NCBI GenBank assembly: GCA_034509425.1
Contig: JAVTVJ010000439.1
Span: forward strand, 558,001 to 622,000
Direction of reading: 5' to 3'
Origin: Eopsaltria australis
Taxonomy: Eukaryota; Chordata; Aves; Passeriformes; Petroicidae
Length of the DNA stretch: 64,000 bases
Both the position numbers and the translations under genes were made by a program. The notes beneath the pieces are model-generated. The model saw only the letters and a list, made by a program, of their open reading frames with translations. It was not told where the DNA came from and ran no database searches. Each line of letters begins with the position of its first letter. The first letter of the stretch is position 1. Positions 49,331 through 62,987 of this stretch are shown here, piece by piece.

Positions 49331-52300
49331 CCTGCTCTGCCTTGTACCTGTCTGCATAAACATTTGTGTGCTGCTCTGGGACAGTGTCCACCTCACTGAT
49401 TTCAGGAAGGAATTCAGACATGAGAGGACTTATCTGCTGAGTGCTTTCAATTTTATTAAATATTACTGGACTTTATGTCAGAAAATATCTGTTTGGTGAC
49501 AGTTTCACTTCATATCTGACATGCAGGAATTAGCACCCTTTCATAGGTTCTGAAAAGAAAATCAGATGTTGCGAACAGTCAATGTGAAAATTGAAATTCT
49601 CTTCAGGATTGCCGAAATTTCCAGAAAGGTAGAGAGGAAATGAAGAGCTCCTGGAAAAGTAAAAGGCTGGAAACACAATAAATGACTGCAGCTGGTTCAA
49701 TACTTCATATTCTGAATTTTCAACATTAAATAAGCTCTAAATAAAGCTTTTAAGTCCTCTTCCCCTTTAATATTTTTTCTCTCTTTCTGTCATTTTTATT
49801 TGAGCCCCTAAGGCCAGCTGGATCTAAGAAAATAAAAACAAGCTTTGTTCTTAAATCATTAAGATTTGAGTAAACTGTGAGCAGTTCAATATCTGTGAGA
49901 TTAGAGCTAAGCACTTTTTCCTTTTTGTAAGGGATCCATGTACTCATAATGTTGAGAATTGAGGTAAATTAATAAACATCATTCAAGTTATGGAGAAAAA
50001 TCTTTTATAGAAGTGTTCAATTTTCTTCCCTTTACAGAACTTTCCTAAGTATTAGTAAAACTAAAGAAAATATGGAAACAAAATTATTTTACCTATTCAA
50101 CCTTTTTCTCCAACTGCAAGAATTTTCTTATGTAAATGCCATTTCTAAATTCATTGAAATGGCTAAACTCTTAATCTAATAGATCTGTTTTGTCTATGTA
50201 TTAGGTTAACATTTGTTTTATTTAATTTCCCAAAGAATAGTTCCTACCAACCATTATATTTTCATTAAAATGAGAAAAATATGACTGCCTATTTCTGCAA
50301 TTTAATTACCCAGCTCCTTTTGTAACCTTTGCCCGTAGCTGCTTAGAGACAGGGATTTATTTAAAAGCATCATGATATTATCTTGTCTCTCATTCATCAC
50401 AAAACCAGTTTAATGCAAAAGCTAATTGTTTCCAGGACACATTTTGGGGGATTTGATGCATCTTTGAGCTCAAATAATTGTGAACTTCCATGAGTTGAGC
50501 ATCAAATGTGATGCTCACCAGATGAGCTGCAGTTTGAGCACTTTGGAAACCAGACTGTAATTTGGATATTGTGCTATTTTGCATTTTTGGGGTATTTTCT
50601 GTGTTGTTTGGCACACTCCATTGCTGTATATTTTGGTGATGTCTGTGCAGGGGGATGCTCAGTGAGGGCAACCACACATCTCTAATATTAAGCAAAGCTT
50701 TGGGACAGGTTGATCTTCCCTGTGCTGCAGCTGGACACCAAATAACCGCGTAGGTACAACCTGTAAAACCCAACAGAATTACATTCTTGTTTGTATTCTT
50801 ACTAGAAAACCAAATGGTTCTGTTTTCATGGAATTGATGCTTGCCCTGCTGCCTCGCAGTGACAGGTTTTTCTTTTATGTGGAGCAGGTGGCTGGCACTT
50901 AAAAACCTGATTTCATGGCGGGAAAGATTTATTGCCCTCAAAACTGATCTCAGAATATTTGCAATTGGTGGGCAACTGCTGTTTGAGAAGCAATGTAGAT
51001 AAACAATGCAAGCACAAAAGGCAGAATGCACAGAGGAAAGGGTAGCTGAGGTATTTTGTCCTGGGAACTCATTTTTATTAAAAGGCCCTCCCAGTTCCCT
51101 CCAAAACAACCTAATGAAAAAAATTAAAGCTTGGAAGTTTCTTGTGATGTCTTAGAGTATCTTGAATCCTTAATTGTTTTAAATTAATTATAAAAATGTG
51201 AAGCTAAAGTAGTCTTGGATGGTCTTCAGCAAGTCTTTGTTACCGCATCACATAAAATTGTGATGTATTTTAAAATACAAATTTTGTGCTCATGGCTCCT
51301 GTTGAAGAATTGGAATGTTCACCACTAATTATGTGTTTAATTATGCTTTTCCTTCCTGATTGAACTGGAAAAAAGAGGAAGACACTGAGACAGGAGACAC
51401 TGAGGCACCTTTTGTATTCTTTTTACCCAAAAAGTTACTTTGAATTTGATGGTGCTTTTATTCAAAATGCTGGATCTGACATTTATTTGAAATGTTCTGG
51501 CAAGATTTGTCTGATTTCCTTGAGGCTTCACAGACTCACATTGGCTGTTTGGTTGATGAGGTATAGCATGAAATTACAGAAAGGAAAAGAAGACAGGCTA
51601 TAATTAATACAGCTAAACCAGATTTAACTGGTTTCAGTACAACTGATGTGATGTATGTGAGAGGTGCTTGAGTTTTCCTCCTAAATTTAGCCAAGATTTG
51701 AACAAGGTGTCTGTTGTTAGAAGGTTCTCTAAGCTCCATCTGTAATCAACAGAGAAAGGAAGCACTTAAGGGTCATGTACCAGGTGTAGATTATAAAGTC
51801 TACCTGCTCTATTTTAACCTATTTCCAGATTGATATGGGTACTTGCTGATAACTAATTTGACCCCAAACTACCAAATTTAAGAGAAGGGACACATTCTCC
51901 TTCCTGAGAAGTTGATCTTGGCCTACAGGAGGAAATTCAGAGCTCACCCTCTGCAGAGTTACCTGTCCTGGGGTGTCCTGCAGCCTTTTTGCTGAATCAG
52001 GGTTACAAAAGACAGCTCAGAGTTCTGGAGGCACAGCACTGGCACTCAGCTGCCTGCAACAAAAGACTTAAAGCAGGAAATCCCATTTTTTAATTCCAGA
52101 GAGAATCTGAGGTTGTTTGTGGGGCAAGACATGAATGCAATGCATGATTGAATAAAGTCTAGAGCTTGCAGAAAAGAAAATAAACAGAGTTAAGTGTGTC
52201 ATGGGTTTTTTTGCTTTTGGGTTTGTTTTCTTTTTTTTTCAGGATATGACTTATATTTCCATCAGAGGTTCTGCACACTTCCATTTCCTTGTGTGAAAAG

Positions 52301-55300
52301 GCACATCCTTCCCATCTTCATCCATATTCAAACACTAATAAACAGATGGTCAAATTAAGGAGACCCTATCATCCAGAAAATTAAATGAATTAGAAAATCA
52401 CCAGAGCTTGGTTTTCCAAAACATTCCTTCTTCCATTAAAATAAACACACCAGCTTACTTTCCCCTCTGCTTTTCTTCCAAACACTTTCAGAATCATGAG
52501 ATCAAATAATTAAGCTGGTGGAAAATCCCTTGTTGGTATTAGAAACAAGCTCTACTGGGAGGAAGACTAAGATAACAGCTGGTTATTACAGAACAAGATA
52601 TTTCATTACATTGAGCATATCTGCTCAAGAAAAAAAGAAAAGTCAGACTTTGAACTTGTTGGATCAATGACTACAATGGTATTGGAGCAGACTTGAATAG
52701 CTGCATTCTGCATTGTGGGGAGAATAAGGAGATATTCTAATAGGATTTACCTGTTATACAAAATTCAGGTTAGAGAACAATTAACAAAGAAGAGAGGATC
52801 TTCTCATGCTCAAAGCACAAGGCAGTGAGTGAGGAAATTATATGAGGGCAGACATTCATCCCATCCCATTAGGGCAGACTGGTGACTGTTCTCTAGAACA
52901 AGCTGAAACACAAAATGCAGGCAATTTATTTTTGGAGTTGAGTAAAACTTGCTTTTGTCCATAGTATCTTGCCCTAAATCTTTTGTCATCCAAGAAGCTG
53001 AAAGCTCTGTGTGGAGGAAGCTGACACTTCACAGGGCATGGGGACTGCTTTTAATGTGCTTCTGTCACCTCAGTGGCAGCAGGCAAGGAAAGGAAAGGGC
53101 CAGGAAAGGCATTGAGAGATGATCAAGAGAAACCTGTGGAGGTGGTAAGGGAAAAGAATGACTCCTGCAACACCACCCCTGCCAGCCAGCATTTACAGAC
53201 CAGCCACTGAGGATGGGAGATGTGGTTAGTGTGACAGCTAGAGAATTAATTACAGTAATTTTAAGGAGTGAAGCTTAATTTTATGGTCAAGACTAGGAAC
53301 AGTAGCAACTTGTGGATAAACCCTCCGAATCCTCCAACAGCATCTGACTCATCAAACATGAGCTTTACATAGGTAACATTTATTTAAGCATTTCCCACTG
53401 CCACCCTCTGTGCACCTCCCAGCAGGGGTGTGTGGGGCTCTGCTCTTAGTGCATGAGAGGCCTTGAGCATTCTCAGATCCCTTTTCATCTCAGTCTCCAG
53501 AATTTCAGATATACTTTTGGAAAAGATAATATTCCTTCTCTTTTCGCACAACATTTTTTTCATGCTTCTGACAGCTGGACTATGAGATTTCTGAGAGAGC
53601 CCTGAACATATTTTACACCCTAAATAAAGACAGTGAGTTCTAATGTTTGAAAATCAAAGTGTTTGCCTCCCTTTGGAAATATCCTTTGCACTACAGTAAT
53701 TTGTAACAGCCTCTAATATCCAACCAAACTATTCAATGATAGTAAAGACAATTCTGGACCAGTCTGACTAGTGGTATTGAACCTACTACTGCTGTTACTC
53801 CTCCAGCAGCTTTTACACCTTTTCCTGGGACAGATAATTCCACATGAACACCATCAAACGTTTCCCAGAGAAGAGCCAGTGGTTTTTCAAGCTGCCCTTA
53901 CCCTCCTGTAAGAACACACAGAGGCTGCTCCTGAACTCAGCAGCCCAGAGTGCCCTGGAAGAAAGTTGTGCTGGATCATTTGCTTTGACCAATCTCCCTT
54001 CCTGCCCTCCTGCTCAACAGGTGAACTTCTGCTCACAAAGATGCTCAGCAGCATTTTGCTCTCTGAAAAATATCTGTGCTTGTCCTTTCATACTACTGGA
54101 GTACTTGAGGAGACATAAATTGTCTCTATTTATGACACTTCCATTCTTCTAGTCAATGTTTGAAAATTCCAGGATGCAGTGAATCTGGAAACCCCTATTT
54201 TTCAGAAAAAAACCCTCAGATCAGGTTGCTCTATTATCCCACATAGGATGCAGAGCTTGTTTTATGAGTCTCATGCTGTAAACCAGCCCTGTGACTGTAA
54301 ACCAGCCCTGTGACTGCATTAAACAGCTAATGGATTTCTTCATCTAAGCTGTTCAACCCAAAATAATCTACATCTTTCCCTGATTTATCCTTCTTTAACC
54401 TCTTTCTTGAATTCCTATAGCTTAACATAAGTAAATAAAATTGCACATTAATTTTTAATGAAAATATTCCACATCAAACTGGGTACTCAGAAGGCTTGTT
54501 CTGGAAATGTCAATGCAAAACATTTCAGTATTTCTGATGTGAAAGGTGTTGTTTCTGCATTTATGAAACCGAGAGTTTTATTTCCGAAAAAGTTAACTGC
54601 CACTTTCAAAAACTCAATGTTTTCACACTTTTCTTTCCCCCAGTAAAATCAATTTACCAGATCCAATACACGTTCATGAGTAATTTTGTTGTTTATAAGA
54701 CTGAATTTTTAAAGTGATTTTACTTTTCTCAGAAGAAAAAGCATCATCTCAGCTATGCTTTCTGAATTACTGCTTCTGCCTTCTTCCTTGCAATTTGCTT
54801 GTGAAGCCTGAAATCATTAGCTACACAAAATGTATCTAAAATCCCCAGGCTGCAGTAAGTTCTGTGATTTAAAGGTACCTCAGTTGATGAGCAGATGAAA
54901 GGATTTATTTATTGAAATAAGTCCAGCACCAAAACAAGGAATTGTGTGGCATGAGGTTTTCCAGGGAGTGATGTTATGGTTTGTCCATTGCTGGAAAGGG
55001 AAGGAAATGAGAATATTCAGCTTTTTATGGGGAGCATGTGGCAACCTGGCAGCCTTAGCAGTTTGTTTAGAGAAACGAGTACTTTTACACCCTTTTTACA
55101 TGTAAATCCTCAATGTTTGTGTTAAATCCAGACATCTATTGGTTAATCTGTGCTGACCCTGCAGCAGTCAGGTTTGGCTTGCCAGGACAGCAGCAGAAAG
55201 GAGATATGGATCTGCTGAACTTTCCCAATTAACACAGTGAAAGCCACGTGTTGGTGTCACTCCAATAAAGGAAAAATTGTGTTAAACCTGCACATCTTTG

Positions 55301-57844
55301 CAGTCCTGCACTCTCTCTTGTGCCACCACACAGCAAGGGGAATAGATTTCACCCTCAGATGCACCTCACTTTTGAACACTCAGGTTTCCTGCACTTCATT
55401 TTCTGTTCAGATGCAATGAGAGTGAGGATGTTGAAACCCTTGAAGCCTTTTCTTTATGAAATATGGAGCCTCAGAAAAATAAAAAATTGCTTTTGCTACT
55501 TGCTTTCTCATGCTTTTTCACAAACAGATCCCTGGCCAAATCTCAAGGTGATCAATGTAGTCTTTCAAAATCATTCCTCAGTGGCAGAGAGTTTGAATAA
55601 ATGAAAGTTAAGGACTCAAGAACCCAAAACAATTTAATTTTTATGTGCCAAATGAAACAGAATTGCTTTTCTATATCTACTGTACTAGATTTTGCTAGGC
55701 CCTTAAAAAAAGAAAAACCCACAGAAATTAAGGTCATGAAAGCACTTATTTACCTTCATAGAAATTTTTATTGGAATTTTTTAACTGAAAGCTACATTAA
55801 TTATTTTAAATTAGCCAGCACAACGTAGCCTATTGAGGTTTCAAACAACTGACTTCGCATTTTCAAATAATTTCAATATTTTCATAAATCTAACTGAAAC
55901 TTAACATTTCTCATTAACAAATTCTTGAAGTAGAGACATCAATTTCTTATAAAATCACATGGAGAAATTGTATTTTTTGAAAGAGGCTCATAGCTTACTA
56001 ACTCTGAAGCACTGTGAAAAACAAAGTATTTGTGCACTTTTTCCAGAACTCTGAGGCCCAAAAAACAGGGGTCAGGAAGCAGGTTCATAGCTGAAGTACA
56101 ATGACCTTTTTGCTTGTTGTTTATGGAATGAGGAGGAAAGAGAACAAAAAGAAAAACAAAACCCAAAAACTGAAGGTGTTTTTCAAAGTAGAAATTTAAG
56201 AAATATAAATACTTGCACTTGTTGGCTCAGCCAAATACTTGGTTCATGACCTGTAAAAATCTTTAAATGTTTTGAGTTTTTGTCCAGTTACTTGAGCAAA
56301 TACAGTGAAAAGAAGAGGGAAATGATCCCTTCTGATATTTTAAAATTAAATTTCTCATCCATATTTGTAGAAGCAGCTTTTTCTGCAGTCAGGGAGAGGA
56401 ATGTCTTGAATTTGTTCCACTGCACGGAGCCAAGGAAAGCACCTGGGCTTAAAGTAAGAGGGAGAGGGAAGTTTGGTCTTCAAGCTGGGTGTCCTCAAAA
56501 CCTTTCCGTCTGAACAAATATCACGATTTTATGGGAGGTGCTTCTCTATTAGATTTAGAGATGGGTAAATGGCTTGAAATGGCTTAATTTAATGACTTGA
56601 AAAAAAGGGAAACAAATCCTCCTCAAGGCCTTTGGCCAACCAAATTCCATTCATATTAATTTCAATAATTTCATCATAAAAAGCTTAAGAAATTCTGCCT
56701 GTATTAATGATGGATTAACCTGAAAGATGAAGTTCACCCTGAAATGTGACTTAAATCAATGGAACTGGTCCAGTCCAGGGCAACTGAAATCTAGGATAAG
56801 TATAATGATTTTAAAAAACCTGCTTGGCAAACCTGATCTTCTTTGCAGGATATCAAACTACAAATCAAAAAGCACATGGATACATAACTTCAGGATCTGC
56901 AAAAGAACAGAAGCTTTGTTAGGTGATGTCAGGGCATGCCAAGAGTGCAGAGAGGATCACTCCAAAAGGAAGTGTAAAAGTGACTGATATTTCTCTGAAT
57001 CATACAGCTTGTAATGAATAGAAAATTTATCTGGTGATTTGACGCTTTTATATTGACTTCTTCTTTTTAATTATTGTTGTTTTTTATTTTTTTTCCCCCC
57101 AGTTTGCTGGAAAACAGAATGAATGGAATGATTTACATTCTGCTCCCAGTTTTAGTCCATTACCTCAGTCTGCACATATTGCCATTTTATTTTTCTGATG
57201 AGGGATGTCTATAACTGGGGCAAGCTAAGACCAAACTCTCCTGTTAAGGGCTGGAAGGAGCCACTGAATAAATGACATTAATTTTGCAAGGAGAGATAAT
57301 ATATCTTATTAGATCAAGGCATGTGGCAGAATAAAAAAACAGAACCATGACCAAACTAAACAGAAAAGCCTTCTGACTCTCACAAATCTGATATTAAAGG
57401 GTGGTTGGTGGGCTGCATATTTAAATCTCACTAAATTAGATTTGTGTCCTGATGTTGTCAGGCATGCCATGATAGTTAATGTAGGGTTAATAGTCACCTT
57501 TTTTTTTTTTAATTGTGATTTCTTATAAGGATTTCCTCCTCCACAAACTCACAATTTTTTTTCTTTCCTTAATTAATGAGTATAATAAATATTCACCTGC
57601 CTGAAAGTGATTTTATGATGATAGCAGGTTTATTACCTAATGTTGGTAAAACACTTAGAGGCTCAAAACTGCCATGTATTACCATTATTAACAACAGAAA
57701 CAACTCTAGTGATGAATACTACTTTTTCTCCCTGAAAATGAGCTCTAATTTAGGTTAATTGAAGCATCTTTTACATGTTAATCTGGTTTCCTGTATCTTT
57801 TGAGGACTGAAAATAAATGTTTTAATGTTTTTTTATATTCATTG
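49331..57844. other. Unique non-coding DNA
   Basis: No recognisable exon or repeat. A 239-codon stop-free stretch on minus (51109-50390) is the longest in the window outside repeats, but it has no early ATG and no domain; see findings. Confidence 0.55.
54276..54316. repeat. 19-bp tandem duplication
   Basis: CTGTAAACCAGCCCTGTGA is present twice without mismatch, plus three bases of a third copy. It looks like a recent slippage duplication. Confidence 0.95.
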
Positions 57845-57965
57845 GTAAACTCTTTGGGACTGAGACTGCATTTTACATATTCATCTATGACCCAGCACTG
57901 TGAATCATGTCAGAGTCCCTTGGTGTTCAAATTGTAAATAATATTATCTGGTAATTATACATAAT
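57845..57965 (+). mobile_element. Ancient L2/MIR-like 3' tail
   Basis: 'gtaaactctttgggactgagactg', then 'cccagcactgtgaatcatgtcagagtccc', then 'aaattgtaaataatattat' follow the layout of an old amniote LINE/SINE 3' end ('aactctttggggcagggactg...cagcacctagcacaatggggtcc...aataataat'). Exact family (L2, MIR variant or CR1/L3) cannot be fixed by eye. Confidence 0.55.
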
Positions 57966-60900
57966 AAAAAAGTTTGCAGTAATTTCTTTATAGTGACTTG
58001 ACCCCCATAACTTCTCTAACTTAGATTAAAAATGTATTTATGAATAGTCACCACGGAGTGTCACCGTGAGCTTTTCATACTCTATAAATATACCATGATT
58101 AATTATCTCTATGCATTTGATACACTGTAATTTATTTAGGATTAATGGACTCAGCTCATCAGCAAATGCTGAGTTCCTCCATATTTCAGGAATGTCTAAT
58201 CCATTAGCTGCACTGAAGGTTATCTGTAAGAATAAATCAATGATGCTTATCAAACATTGTGCTATTCAAATTGTTTGTACTCAATAACATCTGTGAAAAA
58301 ACCCTGTTGTTTAGTTTGCCACAATTTAAAGGAGACTGGAATTGCATGAAGTTATCTACCAGGGAGATTATTTTCTTTGGTATACTGTCCCCAAAATTAT
58401 AAATTATGTGGATGTAGCTGCAGTCTTCATTGGTCATTTGTAATATCATTTTTATGTTTGCAGTCATTCATGACTCTGGGGAAAAAAAAAAAACAACAAA
58501 AATCCCCCCTGTGAAGTCCACATTTATTTATTTGAAATTATATTTTAGAAGCACAGCATCTTTCAGTTTAAGCAAGTCTAGAGTGTGTATATCACATGGG
58601 GAAAAAACCCACACAAAACTGGGTTAATGTATAAAAATATACAGAAGAGATGAAAGCTGGATAATTTTCAGTGCACCAGGGAAAGTGTCCATATTTGATA
58701 TCAAATAATATAACAGATGCAGTCACTGAATAATAGTTATTCAGTATATTATGTGCTCATTAGGTTTATTTGCTCTTTATCACACACATGAACATGTTAA
58801 ATATCAAAGCCTTGTCCCAAAGCACGGGGGAGCTCAAGAGAAGAAACAAAGAAGGGCAGGGAGATGAGATTCTCTACATTTATAACAACACTATTTTGGC
58901 ATAAGCATGAGCACAGGCTTGCCAATGTTTGATGGCAGCTTCTGAATATTTTATTTTGAATTAAAGACTACTTTAGCTTGGAAAAGGGTTCCTATGAAAC
59001 CCTAGTGTTAAAATAGGGACAGGTGTGTGAGAAAAGGGGAGGGTTTGTGGAGACCAGTAAGGTATCATGAATTTTAGGGTTTTTTCTAATTTGTGCCAGC
59101 TCTTGTTCTGTAGCTGGCAGACACAATTTTTTTAGGGCAGGTTTCTGCTTGTATCACTCTTCCCCACAATTCCTTACTGAGCTTTTCCAGACTCACATTC
59201 TGCATTTGGATCCAGCAAAAACAAATACTGATGAACTCCTGGGTGTATCAGGAGGGGTTTTATTTAGTCCAGCATGACAAAATCATGTCTGGAAAAGGGA
59301 AACATGGTACAGGGACAGCTGCTAGTCAGCTTGTGTTCTCTGTCTGCTTCCACAGCATCTGCAGAGCAGCACTAGAGGGCCTTGGGTGGAAATTGAAAGT
59401 AGACACTGCTGTCTGTCCGATGCTGGCTGTAACTTTACAGACAGCAATAATGACCCTGAAGCACAAAATTTATTTTATCACCTGTCTTTTATAGGATTTG
59501 GCCCCAAAGCTTTGTAATTTAAATGCATAGACTTATCATCAGAATAGCTCCTAAACCAATGAAATGTTGGCAAAGACATAAATCCAGTGCACACCCACTG
59601 GTGCACAGCTTTACAGAGGTATAAAAAGAGCCTCAGAAAGGCTAAGATAATGTGAAAAAAAACCCATAGTCACTATTCATGCCCAGATATTCCTAGCAGA
59701 GTCTGACAAAGATAAGAAGAAACAGAAGCCCTCAGAGAATTTTTCCTTTGAGCTAAAATTTAATTAATTGAGAACAAGAAGGGGAATTAAAAGTTTCCCA
59801 TTGTCTGTAAAAGATATTCTTTATGCTCCCCTGAAAACTGGAGGAACAAAGATAACTTCTGACTCTTCATGGACTGCTCTCTCTGCAGAGCAGGAGGCTG
59901 AGCTGGATACTCAGGGCTGTCCTTTGATGGCACAGGCAGGAGAATGAAGAAAAGAATGAAGTGAACAAATCCCTGGCTCTCCCAGGTCCTTGGCTCTTCC
60001 ATCACCCCATGCCAGACTCAGCACAGTTGAACCATCAGGGTGAAGTTTTGGTGAGATTCATTGCAGCAAGAAAAGCAGGTTTCTGACTGAGGATGATGTG
60101 GATTTCTTGCTCAGTTCTGTTGTGTCTCTTAATAAAACCTTCATGGAGTCTAAAGGGAATTTAGGGGACTTTCTCAGGTGTTGATTTTACCTTTATCAGG
60201 ATGAAGCTAAGCCTTGGTGTGAAGTTTAAGTTGCCATTTGTGTTCTCCCTACAGTCTTAGACATATGTTAAGATGTATCTTGCTTTGCAGGACTGGATGT
60301 CAAGTTATTGGGCAGCTAAATTTAGAGGCATTTTATCCTGCCATGAAGTGATGAGATGTTTAAAAACCCCCAGGTTTAGATCTGTGTTCAGCAGTTCACA
60401 CTTCAGTGCTGGGTGCTTTTCTTTGATGCCAATGAAGTTACTGTTTCCTACAATGCACTCATGCTTGGCCTTTGTTTTCCATATCAAGGAAGGACCATGA
60501 GTGTCAGAAACACTAGGCTCTGTCTTCCAGAGAAGTATAAAAATATCCAGCCCATCCATCAAGCTGGGCACAGCACAACTCGGTTTGTCATGACAACAAA
60601 GTAATCTGAGAGCTCTCTGATAATGATTCTAATAAATGCCTTGGTGCATGAGAGGCATATCAGCAAAATGACAAATTGATAAAAGAGAAGGTTACACAAG
60701 AATTCAAATAAAAAGCTTTCAGTCTGTGTCAAGTATTTCTTCTTGCCTGGTAACAGCTGAATAGAGAGGAAATGAAAGAAATTCTCTTGACTGCAGGCTC
60801 AAAACCACACACAGAGAAAGAAACCCCTTACATCATGTGCAAGGAGTGCTCGACATGAGAGCAGCTGAGGCACTCTGGGGAACAAAGGAGGGTTTGCTTT

Positions 60901-62927
60901 CACTGACTCGAGGTGCACAACCCTGGCCACAGAGTTAGGAACCATGGATACATCAAGTGAAGATTTCAGGATCCAATTCAGGCATCAAGATTAGATGCTG
61001 GAAGCAGCGTGAGAGCCCCATACCTGCCACCAAAGGTGCTGCAGCACCCTAAGGATGTGAGCCAGGTTAAACTGGGGCAAATCAGGTATTTCACCTAGGC
61101 TTGAGAATCCTGACATTACTATTTAAATATTTTCATATTTCCGTGCTGCTGCAGAATTAAAATCATGGTGTTACAATAACCCTTAACTTGGGGTTGTTTA
61201 GACAAAGCTTTGGTGGCACCTGAGGCATCAGGGGAGAGCAGGGCGTGCTGCTCATAAGGTTATCAGGAATTTAATCTCATCAACACACCACATTATGCGG
61301 AAAAAAAATATTTAGCACCTAGAAGATAAATGCCAGGATGGTCTTGAGCTGTAAAGAAAAACACAATGTGAGACGGTTTTAAATTTTTGGGAAGATTTGA
61401 AATTTGAATAGAGTGTGAAGCTTTTCTTGCACTCTTACAGTGTTATTTCTTTCTGATGTGTTTTTAGCCAGATAGGATATGTATTTTACCTATTTTTTTT
61501 CTTTAAGTAGAGCTGTGATATTCCCATAAACATTTCAGTGTGACACAGGGTTTTTGATTAAAGGTCTTTAGTTTGGCTTGCCAAACACTCATAGTCTCTG
61601 AAATAGCAATTCTGTTCCTAAAACATCCAAGATTATATAATCTACTTCTGCCTCTTACAATACTTCTTTAGAGGCCTTTTGTAAGGTGCTCTTTAACTTC
61701 TAAGCATCCTGAAAAAAGGGGCAGGCTTTTATCCACCTCTTTTACACCTTAACTCTCCTTCCCAAAGCAAATGATTCTCCTGAGAAGTTCCCCATATTAC
61801 AAATGTGCAATGTGTAATCCACCAACTGTCCATAATGTGCACTCAGCTTCAGAGGAACTGAGACTTCAATATCTTGAGAGATTCTGCAGCTTTGGTTTGG
61901 TAAAGGTGGTTTGATTCTCCTTTCCCCTGTATTTCTTTTCCATGTTTTGTTGTAGAAAGGTAAGAATTCATTTCAAGTTGTTGAAACTTTGTCTCTGATG
62001 TTTTAGTTGGTTCTGTATGGCAAAACTTCTTGGTTTTAGTACAGATTACATTGATTTAATCAAATGTATCAAAGAGCCAATAAAAACTTTTAAAGCCTCA
62101 GTACATGTTTCTCATTCCAGATTTTGTATGGGTTCAGTTTTCTTAACAGAAACACCTTTGTGCTGTCCCATCTTCCTGGGACAAGGAGAGAAGAAAGAGC
62201 CTTCCTGCAAATATTATGTGCAATGTTCAGCCTTTTTATGAATGGCTCCATTTTCAAATACAATTTTAAGAAATGAATATTTGGTTAGTTTTAATGAACA
62301 GCAGGGATGGTGTTTCCTTCTGAGATTCCTGGAATGGTGACTTTTATCTAATGCCTGAGAGACAAGGTGTAAGGAGACAATTTATCTGGGTGGGAAGGAT
62401 CAACAGATGGTGCTCCAGGAGTGTGAATGATCCTGTAGCCTTCTCATGCCCAGCTTTATTCACTCCCTGCCCCTTTTTTGCAGTTGTACCTGCTCTGTCA
62501 GCATCCAGCTGGCACACCTGTACCCCACCCAGCTCAGCCCTGTCTTCACTAGGATTTTCCTATATGCTATTAAATGTCAGGAAATGTGGGATGGACAAGT
62601 GTGATACATAATTGTGAAAAGGAGAGCACATCATTCATCCTTGTGATACTGTATTTAACAGAATTTTCTTTCAAGGTTTTCCCACTAATGCCCAATTCCT
62701 GAGAAGGCGACGAGGGATATGTACAGTCCTTTATGCTTAATCTTAGTTACCACCCCTGCAGATTGGCAAAACCACCTGATGTGTGAGGCTATGAAATCCT
62801 GAATAACCAAAGACATCAACAGAGGTGTTGAGTTCTGGCAGCTCTGGAACCCTGTGAGCTGCTCCACAGTCCATTCTTACCCCCAGTTCTGAATGGCTGG
62901 ATGCTCCCAGCTTTCAGCCAGCTATGG
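57966..62927. other. Unique non-coding DNA
   Basis: Nothing recognisable on either strand beyond short A/T runs. CCAGTG-CACACC-CACTGG near 59584-59601 is a small inverted repeat of no clear meaning. Confidence 0.55.
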
Positions 62928-62987
62928 CCAAAGAAGATCTTAAAGGTCTCATCAAACTCAAGCCATTCTGTGATTCTCTACATTTAG
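62928..62987 (+). mobile_element. CR1 LINE extreme 3' end, plus orientation
   Basis: 'gaagatcttaaaggtctcatc', 'aactcaagccattctgtgattct' is the standard CR1 terminal text in a strongly truncated copy. Confidence 0.88.
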
